In this document: piece by piece, positions 39,036 to 49,084 of the stretch
Layout: every line of letters starts with the position of its first letter
How positions within the stretch are numbered: the stretch's first letter is position 1
NCBI RefSeq assembly: GCF_023091865.1
Contig: NZ_JAHXDI010000004.1
Span: 124,001 to 188,000, forward strand
Length of the DNA: 64,000 bases
Direction of reading: 5' to 3'
Source: Chromohalobacter moromii
GTDB taxonomy: Bacteria > Pseudomonadota > Gammaproteobacteria > Pseudomonadales > Halomonadaceae
Translations under genes and position numbers: made by a program
The notes under the pieces: model-generated
Databases searched by the model: none
Told to the model about the DNA's origin: nothing
Seen by the model: only the letters and a program-made list of their open reading frames with translations

Positions 39036-39701
39036 ATGACATCAAGGCAATTCACTCCCCGGCGCTTCAGTCTTTGCGCACTACTGCTGTCGGTTCTATG
39101 GTGCGTGGCATTGACGGCGCAGGCCCAGCAAACGCCCCAGCAGCTGATCGAAGGCAACGTGGCCGCGTTGATGCAAAAGCTGGATGGGCGCAAGGATTAT
39201 TACGCCGAGCATGAAGGCGAGCTTGAGTCGCTGGTTGACGATAGCCTCGACGACGTGGCCGATTTTCGCTACATCGGCGCCAGCGTCATGGGCCGATATT
39301 TCAGTAATGCCTCGCCGCAGCAGCGCTCACGTTTCGTCGAGACGTTTCGTAAGACGCTGATCGAGACGTATGCCAAGGGGTTGGTGACGTTCGATTATCG
39401 CGACATCCGGGTGCTCGATAATGATAGCGAGCGGCGTTATGAGGATCAGGCCAGCGTCGATATGGAAGTGGTCTCAAGCAATGGCGATGTTTATCCCGTG
39501 GTGTACACGTTGCATAAGCGCGACGGCGAGTGGCGTGTGATCAATGTCATCGTCAATGGCATTAATCTGGGACTGACGTTCCGCAATCAGTTCGATCAGG
39601 CCATGCGCGACAATAATCGCGATATCGATGCGGTCATCGATGGCTGGGCGCCCGACGTCGCCACCGATGAGCTCGAAAAAGGCGGCGACGGCAACCAATG
39701 A
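39036..39701 (+). CDS. mlaC: periplasmic phospholipid-binding protein MlaC
   Basis: A 221-residue periplasmic shuttle between the MlaA complex at the outer membrane and MlaFEDB. A signal peptide is visible (RRFSLCALLLSVLWCVALTAQA, first 30 residues). The Tol-Tol-Ttg2 domain shows DDVADFRYIGASVMGRYFSN, RFVETFRKTLIETYAKGLV and GEWRVINVIVNGINLGLTFR. mlaB overlaps its end by 4 bases. Confidence 0.94.
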   Translation: MTSRQFTPRRFSLCALLLSVLWCVALTAQAQQTPQQLIEGNVAALMQKLDGRKDYYAEHEGELESLVDDSLDDVADFRYIGASVMGRYFSNASPQQRSRFVETFRKTLIETYAKGLVTFDYRDIRVLDNDSERRYEDQASVDMEVVSSNGDVYPVVYTLHKRDGEWRVINVIVNGINLGLTFRNQFDQAMRDNNRDIDAVIDGWAPDVATDELEKGGDGNQ

Positions 39702-40051
39702 GCGTCCTCCTCGAGCGTGACGATGCCCGGCTTGAAGTGCGCGACGCGCGTATTCTGAAAGTCGATGGCGAGGCGGATTTCGACAGTGCCGCCTCGTTGG
39801 CAGCCAAAGGGCGGGAATGGCTGCAAAGCTTGCCGCGCGATGTCGAGGTCGAGTTCGATCTGACCGGCGTGAGCTGTGCCAGCAGTGCCGTGCTCAGTGT
39901 CCTGCTCGAATGGTTGCGTTGCGCGCAGTCGCACGGCGTGCATATCGTTCATGTGGCCCTGTCGCACCCCTTGGCGCGTTTGACGGCCATGGCAGGGCTG
40001 GATCCCTTGCTTCCCATTGATGAGACGCGGGTGGCTTCGCACACGTCATGA
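39698..40051 (+). CDS. mlaB: STAS-domain protein MlaB
   Basis: A 117-residue cytosolic STAS protein that stabilises MlaF and is needed for transporter activity. Typical STAS elements are ILKVDGEADFDSAASLAAKG and VEFDLTGVSCASSAVLSVLL with the conserved Ser-Ser pair, then HVALSHPLARLTAMAGLDPL. It overlaps mlaC by 4 bases and ends the mla genes; a terminator-like hairpin follows before ibaG. Confidence 0.92.
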   Translation: MSVLLERDDARLEVRDARILKVDGEADFDSAASLAAKGREWLQSLPRDVEVEFDLTGVSCASSAVLSVLLEWLRCAQSHGVHIVHVALSHPLARLTAMAGLDPLLPIDETRVASHTS

Positions 40052-40089
40052 CAGCGCGGCGCGTCGCCTCCCGGGGTTCTGCGTGCAAG

Positions 40090-40119
40090 CGGGCGTCGCC
40101 AACGGCGCCCGTTTTCTTT
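40090..40119 (+). terminator. terminator after mlaB
   Basis: A 6-bp GC stem (CGGGCG at 40090-40095 with CGCCCG at 40106-40111), followed at once by TTTTCTTT. It separates mlaFEDCB from ibaG-murA-hisGD, although some read-through is possible. Confidence 0.7.
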
Positions 40120-40203
40120 ATCATGCCTGATTGAAATCCCGACCCAATTACCGCACTCGTGCGTGTTACGCGCGCCGTGCCGTAGAACAGGAGCCAACGC
40201 CTT

Positions 40204-40458
40204 ATGCAACCCAGCGACGTCAAGGCCCTACTCGAATCGCGTATCGACGATTGCCAGTTTCATATTCAAGGTGAAGGCTGCAATTTCCAGGTGGTCGCCG
40301 TCGGTGACGTTTTTGAGGGACTATCGCCGGTCAAGCGCCAGCAGCTGATTTATTCGGCGTTGTCAGATGAAATCGCCAGTGGCGCCCTACATGCCATTAG
40401 TATCAAGACCTACACCCCGTCTCAGTGGGAGCAAGCTCCTGAAAACGCGGGCGTCTAA
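40204..40458 (+). CDS. ibaG: BolA-family protein IbaG
   Basis: An 84-residue BolA-like protein (YrbA/IbaG), thought to bind [2Fe-2S] clusters with monothiol glutaredoxin and to affect acid and envelope stress. Seen: VKALLESRIDDCQFHIQGEG, the FEGLSPVKRQQLIYSALSDE helix and HAISIKTYTPSQWE, with the conserved histidine. It lies 12 bases before murA, the same pairing as in E. coli. Confidence 0.95.
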   Translation: MQPSDVKALLESRIDDCQFHIQGEGCNFQVVAVGDVFEGLSPVKRQQLIYSALSDEIASGALHAISIKTYTPSQWEQAPENAGV

Positions 40459-41733
<1,275 letters not shown>

Positions 41734-41800
41734 TCGGCGGTTTCATTCTCCCGTTCCGCCATGGTGGCGGAACGCCAAGTTCAATAGACGTGCCAACATC

Positions 41801-42454
41801 ATGTCAAAGCAACTGATTCTGGCCCTGTCCAAAGGGCGCATACTGGAAGAAACGCTCCCGCTGTTGGCTGACGCGGGCATAGAGCCGGCGGAAGACTTCG
41901 GCAAGAGCCGCAAGTTGCTGTTCGATACCAATCTTCCCGATGTCAAATTGGTCGTGATTCGTGCCGTCGATGTACCGACGTACGTGCAACTCGGTGCCGC
42001 CGATGTTGGCGTGGCGGGTAAGGATACCTTGCTCGAGCATGGGGCCGAAGGGCTGTATGAGCCTCTGGATCTGGAAATATCGCGCTGCAAGTTGATGACG
42101 GCCGGCGTGGTCGGGGCGCAGCCGACCCATGCGCGGCGTCGGGTGGCCACCAAGTTCGTCAATGTGGCGCGTCGTTACTATGCCCGACAGGGAATTCAGG
42201 CCGAGGTGATCAAGCTCTACGGGGCTATGGAGTTGGCGCCTTTGATGAATCTGGCCGATGAGATCGTCGATATCGTCGATACCGGTAACACCTTGCGCGC
42301 CAATGGCATGGAGCCGCGCGAGTTGATCGACGAGGTGAGTTCGCGACTGGTGGTTAACAAGGCCTCGATGACCATGAAGCATGATCGGCTCAAGCCACTG
42401 ATCGAGCGCCTGGGGCGCGCGGTCGAGTCGCGGCGCGGTGAAACGCAGGCGTAA
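41801..42454 (+). CDS. hisG: ATP phosphoribosyltransferase, short form
   Basis: A 217-residue enzyme that starts histidine biosynthesis by joining ATP and PRPP. Seen: [38 protein letters not shown] and [20 protein letters not shown], the phosphate-binding loop. It lacks the C-terminal regulatory domain of the long HisG, so it should need HisZ, which is not in this window. ATG 41801 is chosen; the frame upstream overlaps the murA-hisG gap. hisD follows after 17 bases. Confidence 0.95.
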   Translation: MSKQLILALSKGRILEETLPLLADAGIEPAEDFGKSRKLLFDTNLPDVKLVVIRAVDVPTYVQLGAADVGVAGKDTLLEHGAEGLYEPLDLEISRCKLMTAGVVGAQPTHARRRVATKFVNVARRYYARQGIQAEVIKLYGAMELAPLMNLADEIVDIVDTGNTLRANGMEPRELIDEVSSRLVVNKASMTMKHDRLKPLIERLGRAVESRRGETQA

Positions 42455-42471
42455 GAACACGAGAGGGCGAG

Positions 42472-43788
42472 ATGACTGACAATGCCGTGAATGTGGCGCG
42501 TCTGAGCACCATACAAGACGATTTCGATACACGTCTGACAGCGTTGCTGGCGTGGGAAGGGGTCTCCGACAAGCAGGTAGCCGAAAGCGTCGAACAGATC
42601 ATCGATGCCGTGCGCTCGCGAGGCGATGCCGCAGTGATCGAATACACCAATCGCCTGGATCGCATGCAGGCGCGTGACATGAGTGAGTTGACGCTGGATG
42701 CGGCACGGTTGCGCGAGGCCTATGAGGGCCTGCCGGATGCGCAGCGCGAGGCGCTGGCACACGCCGCCGAGCGCATTCGCCTCTATCACCAGCGTCAGAA
42801 GCCTGAGTCCTGGCAGTACACCGAGGCCGATGGCAGTGTGCTGGGCCAGAAAGTCACGCCGCTGGACCGCGCGGGCATCTATGTGCCGGGCGGCAAGGCT
42901 GCGTACCCGTCCTCGGTGCTGATGAACGCCATTCCCGCGCATGTTGCTGGGGTGCACGAAATCGTCATGGTGGTGCCTACGCCTGACGGGGTGCTCAATG
43001 ACCTCGTGCTGGCAGCCGCGTATCTGGCGGGGGTCGATTATGTCTTCACCGTGGGTGGCGCCCAGGCCGTGGCGGCTCTAGCGTATGGCACTCAGAGCAT
43101 TCCACGCGTGGATAAAGTCGTTGGGCCGGGCAATATCTACGTGGCCACGGCCAAACGCGCGGTGTTCGGACAAGTAGGGATCGACATGATCGCGGGGCCT
43201 TCCGAGATTCTGGTCGTGACCGATGGAGAGACCGATCCCGAATGGCTGGCCATGGACTTGTTCTCGCAGGCCGAGCACGACGAGGACGCTCAGGCAATCC
43301 TCGTGGGCTGGGACGCGGCCCATCTCGATGCGGTTCACGCCGCCATCGAACGTTTACTGCCTACCATGGAGCGCGAAGCGATCATCCGTGAGTCGCTGGC
43401 GTCACGCGGTGCCTTGATCCAGTGCCGTGATCGCGAGGAGGCGCTGACGATCATCAACCGCATTGCGCCCGAGCACCTTGAGCTATCGGTTGGCGATCCT
43501 GAAGCGATGGCGGAAGGCGTGCGTCACGCCGGTGCGATCTTCATGGGCCGTTACACGGCGGAAGCGTTGGGCGATTATTGCGCCGGCCCCAATCACGTGT
43601 TGCCGACATCAGGCACTGCGCGCTTCTCCTCGCCCTTGGGCGTTTACGATTTCCAGAAACGTTCGTCGCTGATTCATTGCTCGCCGGAAGGCGCGGCCAC
43701 TCTGGGCCGTACTGCCTCGGTGCTGGCGCGAGGAGAGTCGCTGACGGCGCATGCGCGTTCGGCGGAGAATCGTCTCGGCGACACCTGA
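42472..43788 (+). CDS. hisD: histidinol dehydrogenase
   Basis: A 438-residue zinc enzyme that oxidises L-histidinol to histidine in two NAD-dependent steps. Seen: [60 protein letters not shown] with zinc-site residues in [11 protein letters not shown], and the catalytic-base region [15 protein letters not shown]. It ends the ibaG-murA-hisG-hisD run. A long hairpin follows (GCATGCCCCC 43818-43827 with GGGGGCATGC 43842-43851) without a U-run. Confidence 0.97.
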   Translation: MTDNAVNVARLSTIQDDFDTRLTALLAWEGVSDKQVAESVEQIIDAVRSRGDAAVIEYTNRLDRMQARDMSELTLDAARLREAYEGLPDAQREALAHAAERIRLYHQRQKPESWQYTEADGSVLGQKVTPLDRAGIYVPGGKAAYPSSVLMNAIPAHVAGVHEIVMVVPTPDGVLNDLVLAAAYLAGVDYVFTVGGAQAVAALAYGTQSIPRVDKVVGPGNIYVATAKRAVFGQVGIDMIAGPSEILVVTDGETDPEWLAMDLFSQAEHDEDAQAILVGWDAAHLDAVHAAIERLLPTMEREAIIRESLASRGALIQCRDREEALTIINRIAPEHLELSVGDPEAMAEGVRHAGAIFMGRYTAEALGDYCAGPNHVLPTSGTARFSSPLGVYDFQKRSSLIHCSPEGAATLGRTASVLARGESLTAHARSAENRLGDT

Positions 43789-43817
43789 CGACGATTGGCA
43801 TCCTAAGGGCAGTTATC

Positions 43818-43851
43818 GCATGCCCCCGCCGGTGCGCCGGTGGGGGCATGC
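43818..43851. terminator. hairpin between hisD and algW
   Basis: A perfect 10-bp stem GCATGCCCCC/GGGGGCATGC with an inner CCGG/CCGG pairing lies between two converging genes. No T-run follows on either strand, so it is a weaker terminator candidate. Confidence 0.45.
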
Positions 43852-43861
43852 TGCGTTAGGA

Positions 43862-45085
43862 TTATTGCGCCTCCGACTCCGACGCTACGGGGCGTTCGCC
43901 GGCCGTCAGTGTGATCTCGCGTTTCTCTCCATCACGCACGATGGTAATGGGCAGCTTTGTGCCGGGAGAAATCTCGGCGATATCGGCCATGGCCTCACGA
44001 GCATCGATGATGGGCTCGCCGTCGATGGATAGGAGTACGTCACCCGGCTGCAGGTCAGCCTTGTCACCTGGCCCGTCGGGTACGACGCTGGCGATGACCA
44101 CACCGGTCAGGGTCTTGAGGCCGAACGACGCGGCTAGGTCGGGCGTCATCGCTTGAACATCGATGCCCAGCCAGCCGCGGATGACACGGCCATGGGCGAC
44201 GATCTGATCGAGTACTTGGTGCGCCAGGTTGGCGGGAATGGCGAAGCCGATGCCTTGTGACCCGCCTGAGCGTGAAAAGATCGCGGTATTGATCCCTACG
44301 AGTGCCCCCTCCGCATTGACCAGTGCTCCGCCTGAGTTGCCAGGATTGATGGCAGCATCGGTCTGGATGAAGTCTTCGTAAGCGTTCAAACCGAGATGGT
44401 TACGGCCCGTGGCACTGATGATGCCCATGGTGACGGTTTGTCCGACGCCAAAGGGGTTGCCGATGGCGAGGCCGACATCGCCGATGGCAACTTGCTCGGA
44501 GTCACTGAGCTGGATGACGGGGAGGTTTTCGCTGGGAATCTTGAGCACCGCCAAGTCGCTCTCGGGGTCGGTGCCCACGACCTTGGCAAGTGTCTCGCGG
44601 CCGTCGCGCAGGGCGACCTGAATCTCATCGGCATCGCGTATGACATGATTGTTGGTCAGTACGTACCCTTCGGCGCTGACGATGACGCCCGAGCCCAGGC
44701 TAGAGAGCATGCGCTGACGTTGCGGCATGTCCTTGCCGAAGAATTGCTGGAAAAAAGGGTCGGACATCAGCGGGTGTTCGCTACGCTCGACCATGCGCGA
44801 CGAATAAATATTGACGACGGCGGGGGCTGCCTTGTTCACGGCACCGGCATAGCTTGCGGGGCCTTGAGACCTGTTCAGGGGCGCGGCCTCGACGACCTCC
44901 GGCGCGCGCTCGGCGGTATCGGTACGTTCGGCGATGGCGCGCACGGCGCTGGTATCGGGCACTGGCGTGGTGGCATCGTCGGTGCTGCGCTCGCCCATCA
45001 GTTGGGGAAAGGCGTTGAGTAGCACGATGGCGAGCAGGATGCCACTGATGATGGGCCAGACGAGCGACATCAGTGAGCGACGCAT
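43862..45085 (-). CDS. algW: periplasmic serine endoprotease of the DegS/AlgW type
   Basis: A 407-residue site-1 protease anchored by one N-terminal helix (about residues 7-27, SLVWPIISGILLAIVLLNAF). The trypsin-like triad is complete: His in YVLTNNHVIRDADEI, Asp in GTDPESDLAVLKI and Ser in NPGNSGGALVNAEG. A single PDZ domain (about 300-390) would sense misfolded outer-membrane protein C-termini. In relatives it cuts the anti-sigma factor RseA/MucA to release sigma-E/AlgU. Its location next to hisD matches pseudomonad algW; degS is the E. coli name. Confidence 0.93.
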   Translation of the reverse strand: MRRSLMSLVWPIISGILLAIVLLNAFPQLMGERSTDDATTPVPDTSAVRAIAERTDTAERAPEVVEAAPLNRSQGPASYAGAVNKAAPAVVNIYSSRMVERSEHPLMSDPFFQQFFGKDMPQRQRMLSSLGSGVIVSAEGYVLTNNHVIRDADEIQVALRDGRETLAKVVGTDPESDLAVLKIPSENLPVIQLSDSEQVAIGDVGLAIGNPFGVGQTVTMGIISATGRNHLGLNAYEDFIQTDAAINPGNSGGALVNAEGALVGINTAIFSRSGGSQGIGFAIPANLAHQVLDQIVAHGRVIRGWLGIDVQAMTPDLAASFGLKTLTGVVIASVVPDGPGDKADLQPGDVLLSIDGEPIIDAREAMADIAEISPGTKLPITIVRDGEKREITLTAGERPVASESEAQ

Positions 45086-45134
45086 GTAGGGTTCCTTGTC
45101 GGCGAGCGGGCAGTCGCTGCCCCGTAGGGCAGCC

Positions 45135-45157
45135 GTTACAATGGCGCTGAGTGTAAC
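45135..45157. promoter_or_regulatory. inverted repeat in the algW/ybgI divergent gap
   Basis: GTTACA (45135-45140) and TGTAAC (45152-45157) form an inverted repeat with an 11-base centre, 31 bases before the ybgI ATG. It could be a regulator site; none is known to me. Confidence 0.3.
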
Positions 45158-45187
45158 ATTGCATCCCTAAGCTGTCTGGAGCCGCCC

Positions 45188-45946
45188 ATGAGTGCTCGAC
45201 AAGAAGTGATCGCCGCGATTGAGTCCGAATTGCAGTGCGGCGACTTCAAGGACTACACCCTAAACGGTCTGCAAGTGGAAGGGCGTGACACGGTGACGCG
45301 CGTTATGAGCGGCGTCACCGCCAACCAAGCATTGCTCGATGAAGCCGTGGCCTGGAAAGCGGATCTGGTGCTCGTCCATCATGGTTATTTCTGGAAGAAC
45401 GAACCGGTAGCGGTCACGGGAATGAAACGCCGCCGTCTGGCCACGTTGATGACGCATGATATCAATCTGTTGGCGTACCACCTGCCGCTGGATGCGCATG
45501 CGACGTTGGGCAATAACGTACAGCTCGCCAAGCGTCTCGACCTCACGCCGTCAGGCTGTCTCGATGGTGCGCTCGGGCAGGGTCTCTTGTGGTACGGGAA
45601 TACGTCGTCGTCGATGGATCATGCCGCGTTCGCGGCGCATATCGAGCGACAATTGGGGCGTGAGCCCTTGGTCATAGCGGGACATGCTCGCTCGATCGAA
45701 CGTGTCGCGTGGTGTACGGGTGGCGCACAGGACATGCTGCCGCTGGCGGCCGAGGCGGGTGTCGATGCCTTCATTTCGGGAGAAATTTCCGAGCGCACCA
45801 CGCATATGGCACGTGAAATGGGCGTGACCTATGTGGCGGCCGGCCATCACGCCACCGAGCGTGATGGCGTCAGGGCGCTGGGGGATTGGCTGGCGTCACG
45901 TTTCGATATCACGCATCGTTTCATGGATATCGACAACCCTGCCTGA
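45188..45946 (+). CDS. ybgI: Nif3-like dinuclear metal centre protein YbgI
   Basis: A 252-residue NIF3/GTP cyclohydrolase I type 2 family protein that binds two metal ions and forms hexameric rings; its reaction is unsettled. Metal-ligand motifs are visible: DLVLVHHGYFWKNEP, DINLLAYHLPLDAHATLGNN and VTYVAAGHHATERDGVRALG. It diverges from algW. A hairpin (AGGCGCCGA at 45964-45972 with TCGGCGCCT at 45986-45994) follows the stop and faces the end of zapG. Confidence 0.93.
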   Translation: MSARQEVIAAIESELQCGDFKDYTLNGLQVEGRDTVTRVMSGVTANQALLDEAVAWKADLVLVHHGYFWKNEPVAVTGMKRRRLATLMTHDINLLAYHLPLDAHATLGNNVQLAKRLDLTPSGCLDGALGQGLLWYGNTSSSMDHAAFAAHIERQLGREPLVIAGHARSIERVAWCTGGAQDMLPLAAEAGVDAFISGEISERTTHMAREMGVTYVAAGHHATERDGVRALGDWLASRFDITHRFMDIDNPA

Positions 45947-45963
45947 GTGATTCCGAAACAAGA

Positions 45964-45994
45964 AGGCGCCGAGCGTTTGAAACGGTCGGCGCCT
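45964..45994. terminator. hairpin between ybgI and zapG
   Basis: A perfect 9-bp stem AGGCGCCGA/TCGGCGCCT between two converging genes, without a clear T-run on either side. Confidence 0.45.
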
Positions 45995-46047
45995 AAGCGT
46001 TGTAGCAAGCCTGAGGGGTGTCCAACAAGGATGCCTGAATATCTAAC

Positions 46048-46500
46048 TCAGTAACGCGGCGGTGTCTCGTCTTCGGTGGCGCGCTGCTTGCGTGGCTCTA
46101 GGCCATAATTTTCAGAGAGCGTGCCCTGAGCGCCCTCAGCGTAGTCGCGTGGCATCTGGGGTGGGTCAGCATCTTCTTGCGTCTCACCCTCCTGGCGTGG
46201 ATGCAGGCGGCGCTTGAGTTGCAAATCGTCGACGAGACGATCGGCACCTTGAGATAGTTGCTGCTCAAGCTCATGGCTCTGACGCTGAATGCTGTTGACC
46301 AGCTCAGAAGCCTTGGCGAAATGATCGTTCAGTGAGTCCTTTACTTGACTGAGTTCCAGCTCCGCCTCTGCCAGGCGTTGGCGAACCTTCTGGTTACGGG
46401 CCACGTTGGCGTTCAGCAGATGGTAGCCGAGGGCACCGATGCCGATGCCTGCCAGAAAGCACGCGATGGCCAGGATCCAGTCGATGTTGCTCTCGTTCAC
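46048..46500 (-). CDS. zapG: YhcB/DUF1043 cell-division protein ZapG
   Basis: A 150-residue inner-membrane protein of the YhcB family, tied to coordination of envelope growth and division in E. coli. One N-terminal helix (about residues 7-26, ILAIACFLAGIGIGALGYHL) is followed by a coiled coil (about 30-85, RQRLAEAELELSQVKDSLND) and a charged, disordered tail. GTG 46500 follows AAGGAG by 6 bases, better than the ATG at 46521. It diverges from zapE, another division-linked gene. Confidence 0.9.
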   Translation of the reverse strand: MNESNIDWILAIACFLAGIGIGALGYHLLNANVARNQKVRQRLAEAELELSQVKDSLNDHFAKASELVNSIQRQSHELEQQLSQGADRLVDDLQLKRRLHPRQEGETQEDADPPQMPRDYAEGAQGTLSENYGLEPRKQRATEDETPPRY

Positions 46501-46562
46501 AATGCTCTCCTTGATCGTCACGGGGCATGCGGTTGCGATGCGTTGGCATACCAGGCATGGCT

Positions 46563-46593
46563 ATTATATCGGTGTCTTGGCGCGGCGGGTCAA
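46563..46593 (-). promoter_or_regulatory. sigma-70-like promoter of zapG
   Basis: On the minus strand, TTGACC (46593 to 46588) and a perfect TATAAT (46568 to 46563) with 19 bases between, about 63 bases before the GTG start. Confidence 0.5.
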
Positions 46594-46648
46594 ACCCGAA
46601 AGTGAGGCACCATGCCGCGTGTGTCCATGCAAGTGTCGTGATGACGCG

Positions 46649-46654
46649 TATAAT
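46649..46654 (+). promoter_or_regulatory. -10 element of a likely zapE promoter
   Basis: A perfect TATAAT 40 bases before the zapE ATG. No convincing -35 box lies 16-18 bases upstream. Confidence 0.4.
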
Positions 46655-46693
46655 GACAGCTTTCATCATTCAGTCGAGGTGTGTTTCGCCCCC

Positions 46694-47869
46694 ATGAGTG
46701 CCACCATGCCCCCGTCCGTGGAAGCACGTACGCCCCTGGAAAAATATCGCCAGGACTTGCAGCGCGACGATTTCGAGTACGATCCCGATCAGGAAGAGGC
46801 CGTTAAACATTTGCAGCGACTCTATGACGACTTGGTGAATGCGCCACGCCAATCGTCGAGCGCACCATCGATAAGTGGCGATGGCCTCAAGTCCAAGGTC
46901 GCCAAGCTGTTCGGCAAGAAGTCCGCACCTTCTCCTTTCGAGGCGCCACCGGCGGTTTTGGGGCTTTATTTCTGGGGTGGCGTGGGACGAGGCAAGACAT
47001 ACTTGGTGGATACGTTCTACGAGACCTTGCCGTTCGCCGACAAGATGCGTACGCATTTTCACCGCTTCATGCAGCGTGTGCATAATGAGTTGACGCATTA
47101 CAAGGGGGAGAAAAACCCGCTGACGCTGATTGCGGGCAAGTTTGCGTCTGAGGCCAGGGTAATCTGTCTCGATGAGTTCTTCGTCAAGGACATTACCGAT
47201 GCGATGATTCTCGCCAATCTGCTCGAGGCGCTGTTTGCGCAGGGTGTGGTGTTGGTGACGACGTCCAATATCGTACCCGACGACCTCTACAAGAATGGTC
47301 TGCAGCGTGCCCGTTTCATTCCTGCTATCGACTTGCTCAAGCGTCACTGCGACGTGGTCAATGTCGACTCGGGAATCGATTACCGCTTGCGGGCGCTGGA
47401 ACAAGTGAAGATCTTCTATCACCCGTGGGGCGAAGCTGCTGACCGTGCCCTGGGCGAAAGCTTTCATGCCATTGCGGGTGCCGAAGGCGAGAGGGATGCT
47501 GAGATCGACGTTAACCATCGTGTCCTGCAGCCTCGTCGTCTGCATGAAGATGTCGTATGGTTCGAGTTCGAGACGCTATGCGATGGTCCGCGGAGCCAGA
47601 ACGACTACATAGAGTTGTCCCGCGAGTTTCATACGGTCCTCGTCTCCAATGTGCCCCAGATGAGCGGCGCCACGGAGGACCTGGCGCGGCGATTTATCAA
47701 CCTGGTCGACGAGTTCTACGATCGCGGTGTCAAGCTGCTTCTGTCCGCCGAGGTCGCCATCGAGTCGCTCTACACTCATGGTCAGTTGGAGTTCGAGTTC
47801 GAGCGGACACTGTCTCGCCTACAGGAAATGCAGTCCAAGGAATATCTGGCATTGCCGCACAAGCCGTGA
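46694..47869 (+). CDS. zapE: cell division ATPase ZapE (AFG1 family)
   Basis: A 391-residue P-loop ATPase of the AFG1/YhcM family, which acts at the Z-ring late in division in E. coli. Seen: [20 protein letters not shown] and [13 protein letters not shown] at the N-terminus, Walker [39 protein letters not shown], and Walker [24 protein letters not shown] 46694 ([17 protein letters not shown]) fits the family; the frame extends upstream without homology. It lies 172 bases before rplM. Confidence 0.94.
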   Translation: MSATMPPSVEARTPLEKYRQDLQRDDFEYDPDQEEAVKHLQRLYDDLVNAPRQSSSAPSISGDGLKSKVAKLFGKKSAPSPFEAPPAVLGLYFWGGVGRGKTYLVDTFYETLPFADKMRTHFHRFMQRVHNELTHYKGEKNPLTLIAGKFASEARVICLDEFFVKDITDAMILANLLEALFAQGVVLVTTSNIVPDDLYKNGLQRARFIPAIDLLKRHCDVVNVDSGIDYRLRALEQVKIFYHPWGEAADRALGESFHAIAGAEGERDAEIDVNHRVLQPRRLHEDVVWFEFETLCDGPRSQNDYIELSREFHTVLVSNVPQMSGATEDLARRFINLVDEFYDRGVKLLLSAEVAIESLYTHGQLEFEFERTLSRLQEMQSKEYLALPHKP

Positions 47870-47896
47870 GGGTTGCCGTGAAGCGCGAAATCGTGC

Positions 47897-47925
47897 TTTA
47901 TGGTCGGAGAAACGTCGTGTACAAT
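47897..47925 (+). promoter_or_regulatory. probable promoter of rplM-rpsI
   Basis: TACAAT (47920-47925) with a weak TTTATG 17 bases upstream (47897-47902), implying a leader of about 110 bases before rplM. L13 represses its own message in E. coli; whether this leader does the same is not shown. Confidence 0.45.
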
Positions 47926-48041
47926 GCGCGCTCGCTCTAACGTTGTCCGTCTTTCGGGACGCGGCAACCAAGAAAAATAGGGATTGGCTGATCACGCCCT
48001 TGACACGCGTGACGTCCACACAAGCAATTGGTGATTCACCC

Positions 48042-48470
48042 ATGAAGACGTTCAGTGCTAAGCCACAGTCCGTCACACGCGACTGGTATGTCGTCGATGC
48101 GACTGACAAGACGCTCGGCCGCCTGGCCACCGAAATCGCTCGCCGCTTGCGCGGCAAGCACAAGCCGGAATACACGCCCCACGTCGATACCGGCGACTAC
48201 ATCGTCGTCGTCAACGCCGAAAGGGTTCGTGTCACCGGCAACAAGGCGCAAGCCAAGAATTACTACCGTCATACCGGGTATCCGGGCGGTCTGCGCTCCA
48301 TGTCCTTCGAGCAATTGATCGATCATGCGCCTGAGCGCGTTATCGAGGGTGCGGTCAAGGGCATGCTGCCGAAGGGGCCATTGGGCCGCGCCATGTATTC
48401 CAAGCTCAAGGTGTATGCTGGTGCTGAGCATCCGCATGCCGCGCAGCAGCCGCTTGAACTGAACCTCTAA
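48042..48470 (+). CDS. rplM: 50S ribosomal protein L13
   Basis: A 142-residue ribosomal protein that binds early to 23S rRNA domain II. Family features run from the N-terminus: [59 protein letters not shown] and the signature [22 protein letters not shown] 48042 gives the standard length; upstream in-frame sequence is not conserved. rpsI follows after 13 bases, as in nearly all bacteria. Confidence 0.98.
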   Translation: MKTFSAKPQSVTRDWYVVDATDKTLGRLATEIARRLRGKHKPEYTPHVDTGDYIVVVNAERVRVTGNKAQAKNYYRHTGYPGGLRSMSFEQLIDHAPERVIEGAVKGMLPKGPLGRAMYSKLKVYAGAEHPHAAQQPLELNL

Positions 48471-48483
48471 GGGATTCTTCGCC

Positions 48484-48873
48484 ATGACACAGCAGTATTA
48501 CGGTACCGGGCGCCGCAAGACTTCCACGGCTCGGGTGTTTTTGAAGCCGGGCACCGGCAAAATCGCCGTCAACAACCGTGACTTGCACGACTATTTCGGT
48601 CGTGTCACCGGTGAGATGGTCGTCCGTCAGCCGTTCGAGTTGACTGAAACCACTGGCCAGTTCGACGTCTATGTCACCGTGAGCGGTGGCGGTGGCTCCG
48701 CGCAGGCGGGCGCGATTCGTCACGGCATTACGCGTGCCTTGCTCGCCTACAACGAAGACTTCCGTCGTCCGCTGCGTGATGCGGGCTACGTGACGCGTGA
48801 CGCCCGTCAGGTCGAGCGTAAGAAGATCGGTCTGCGCAAGGCGCGTCGCCGTCCGCAGTTCTCCAAGCGTTAA
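48484..48873 (+). CDS. rpsI: 30S ribosomal protein S9
   Basis: A 129-residue ribosomal protein whose C-terminal tail reaches the P-site tRNA anticodon. Seen: [20 protein letters not shown], the signature [20 protein letters not shown], and the basic tail ending [17 protein letters not shown] with the conserved final Lys-Arg. It is the second gene of rplM-rpsI and is followed by a strong terminator. petABC, which often follows here, is absent. Confidence 0.98.
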   Translation: MTQQYYGTGRRKTSTARVFLKPGTGKIAVNNRDLHDYFGRVTGEMVVRQPFELTETTGQFDVYVTVSGGGGSAQAGAIRHGITRALLAYNEDFRRPLRDAGYVTRDARQVERKKIGLRKARRRPQFSKR

Positions 48874-48910
48874 GACGCAGCGCTTCGCACCCATCGGTGC
48901 GCGCTACGCA

Positions 48911-48940
48911 AAGGCCCGGACCTGTCGTCCGGGCCTTTTT
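48911..48940 (+). terminator. rho-independent terminator of rplM-rpsI
   Basis: A perfect 10-bp stem AAGGCCCGGA (48911-48920) with TCCGGGCCTT (48928-48937), 7-base loop, running into a T-run to 48940. Confidence 0.9.
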
Positions 48941-49048
48941 GCGTGAAGCACTCGATAGGGGCGCTTGTATGGGTGCATGACCTTATCTACCCTCCCGGCA
49001 TGCTCAATGAGTGGCGGCGGGTGGCATTCGTGCCCCCTATTAACGTGT

Positions 49049-49054
49049 TATCAT
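49049..49054 (+). promoter_or_regulatory. -10 element of a likely sspA promoter
   Basis: TATCAT 31 bases before the sspA ATG, downstream of the rpsI terminator, so a promoter must lie in this gap. No good -35 box is visible. Confidence 0.35.
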
Positions 49055-49084
49055 CTGGGTTCGAACTGAAGCGAGGAATGTTTC

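Noticed and set aside
46439-46693. An N-terminal extension of zapE by 85 residues
   Set aside because: It overlaps the zapG gene and both promoter elements; family homology begins only after 46694.
47727-48041. An N-terminal extension of rplM overlapping zapE
   Set aside because: L13 is 142 residues in nearly all bacteria and the extension reads through the rplM promoter region.
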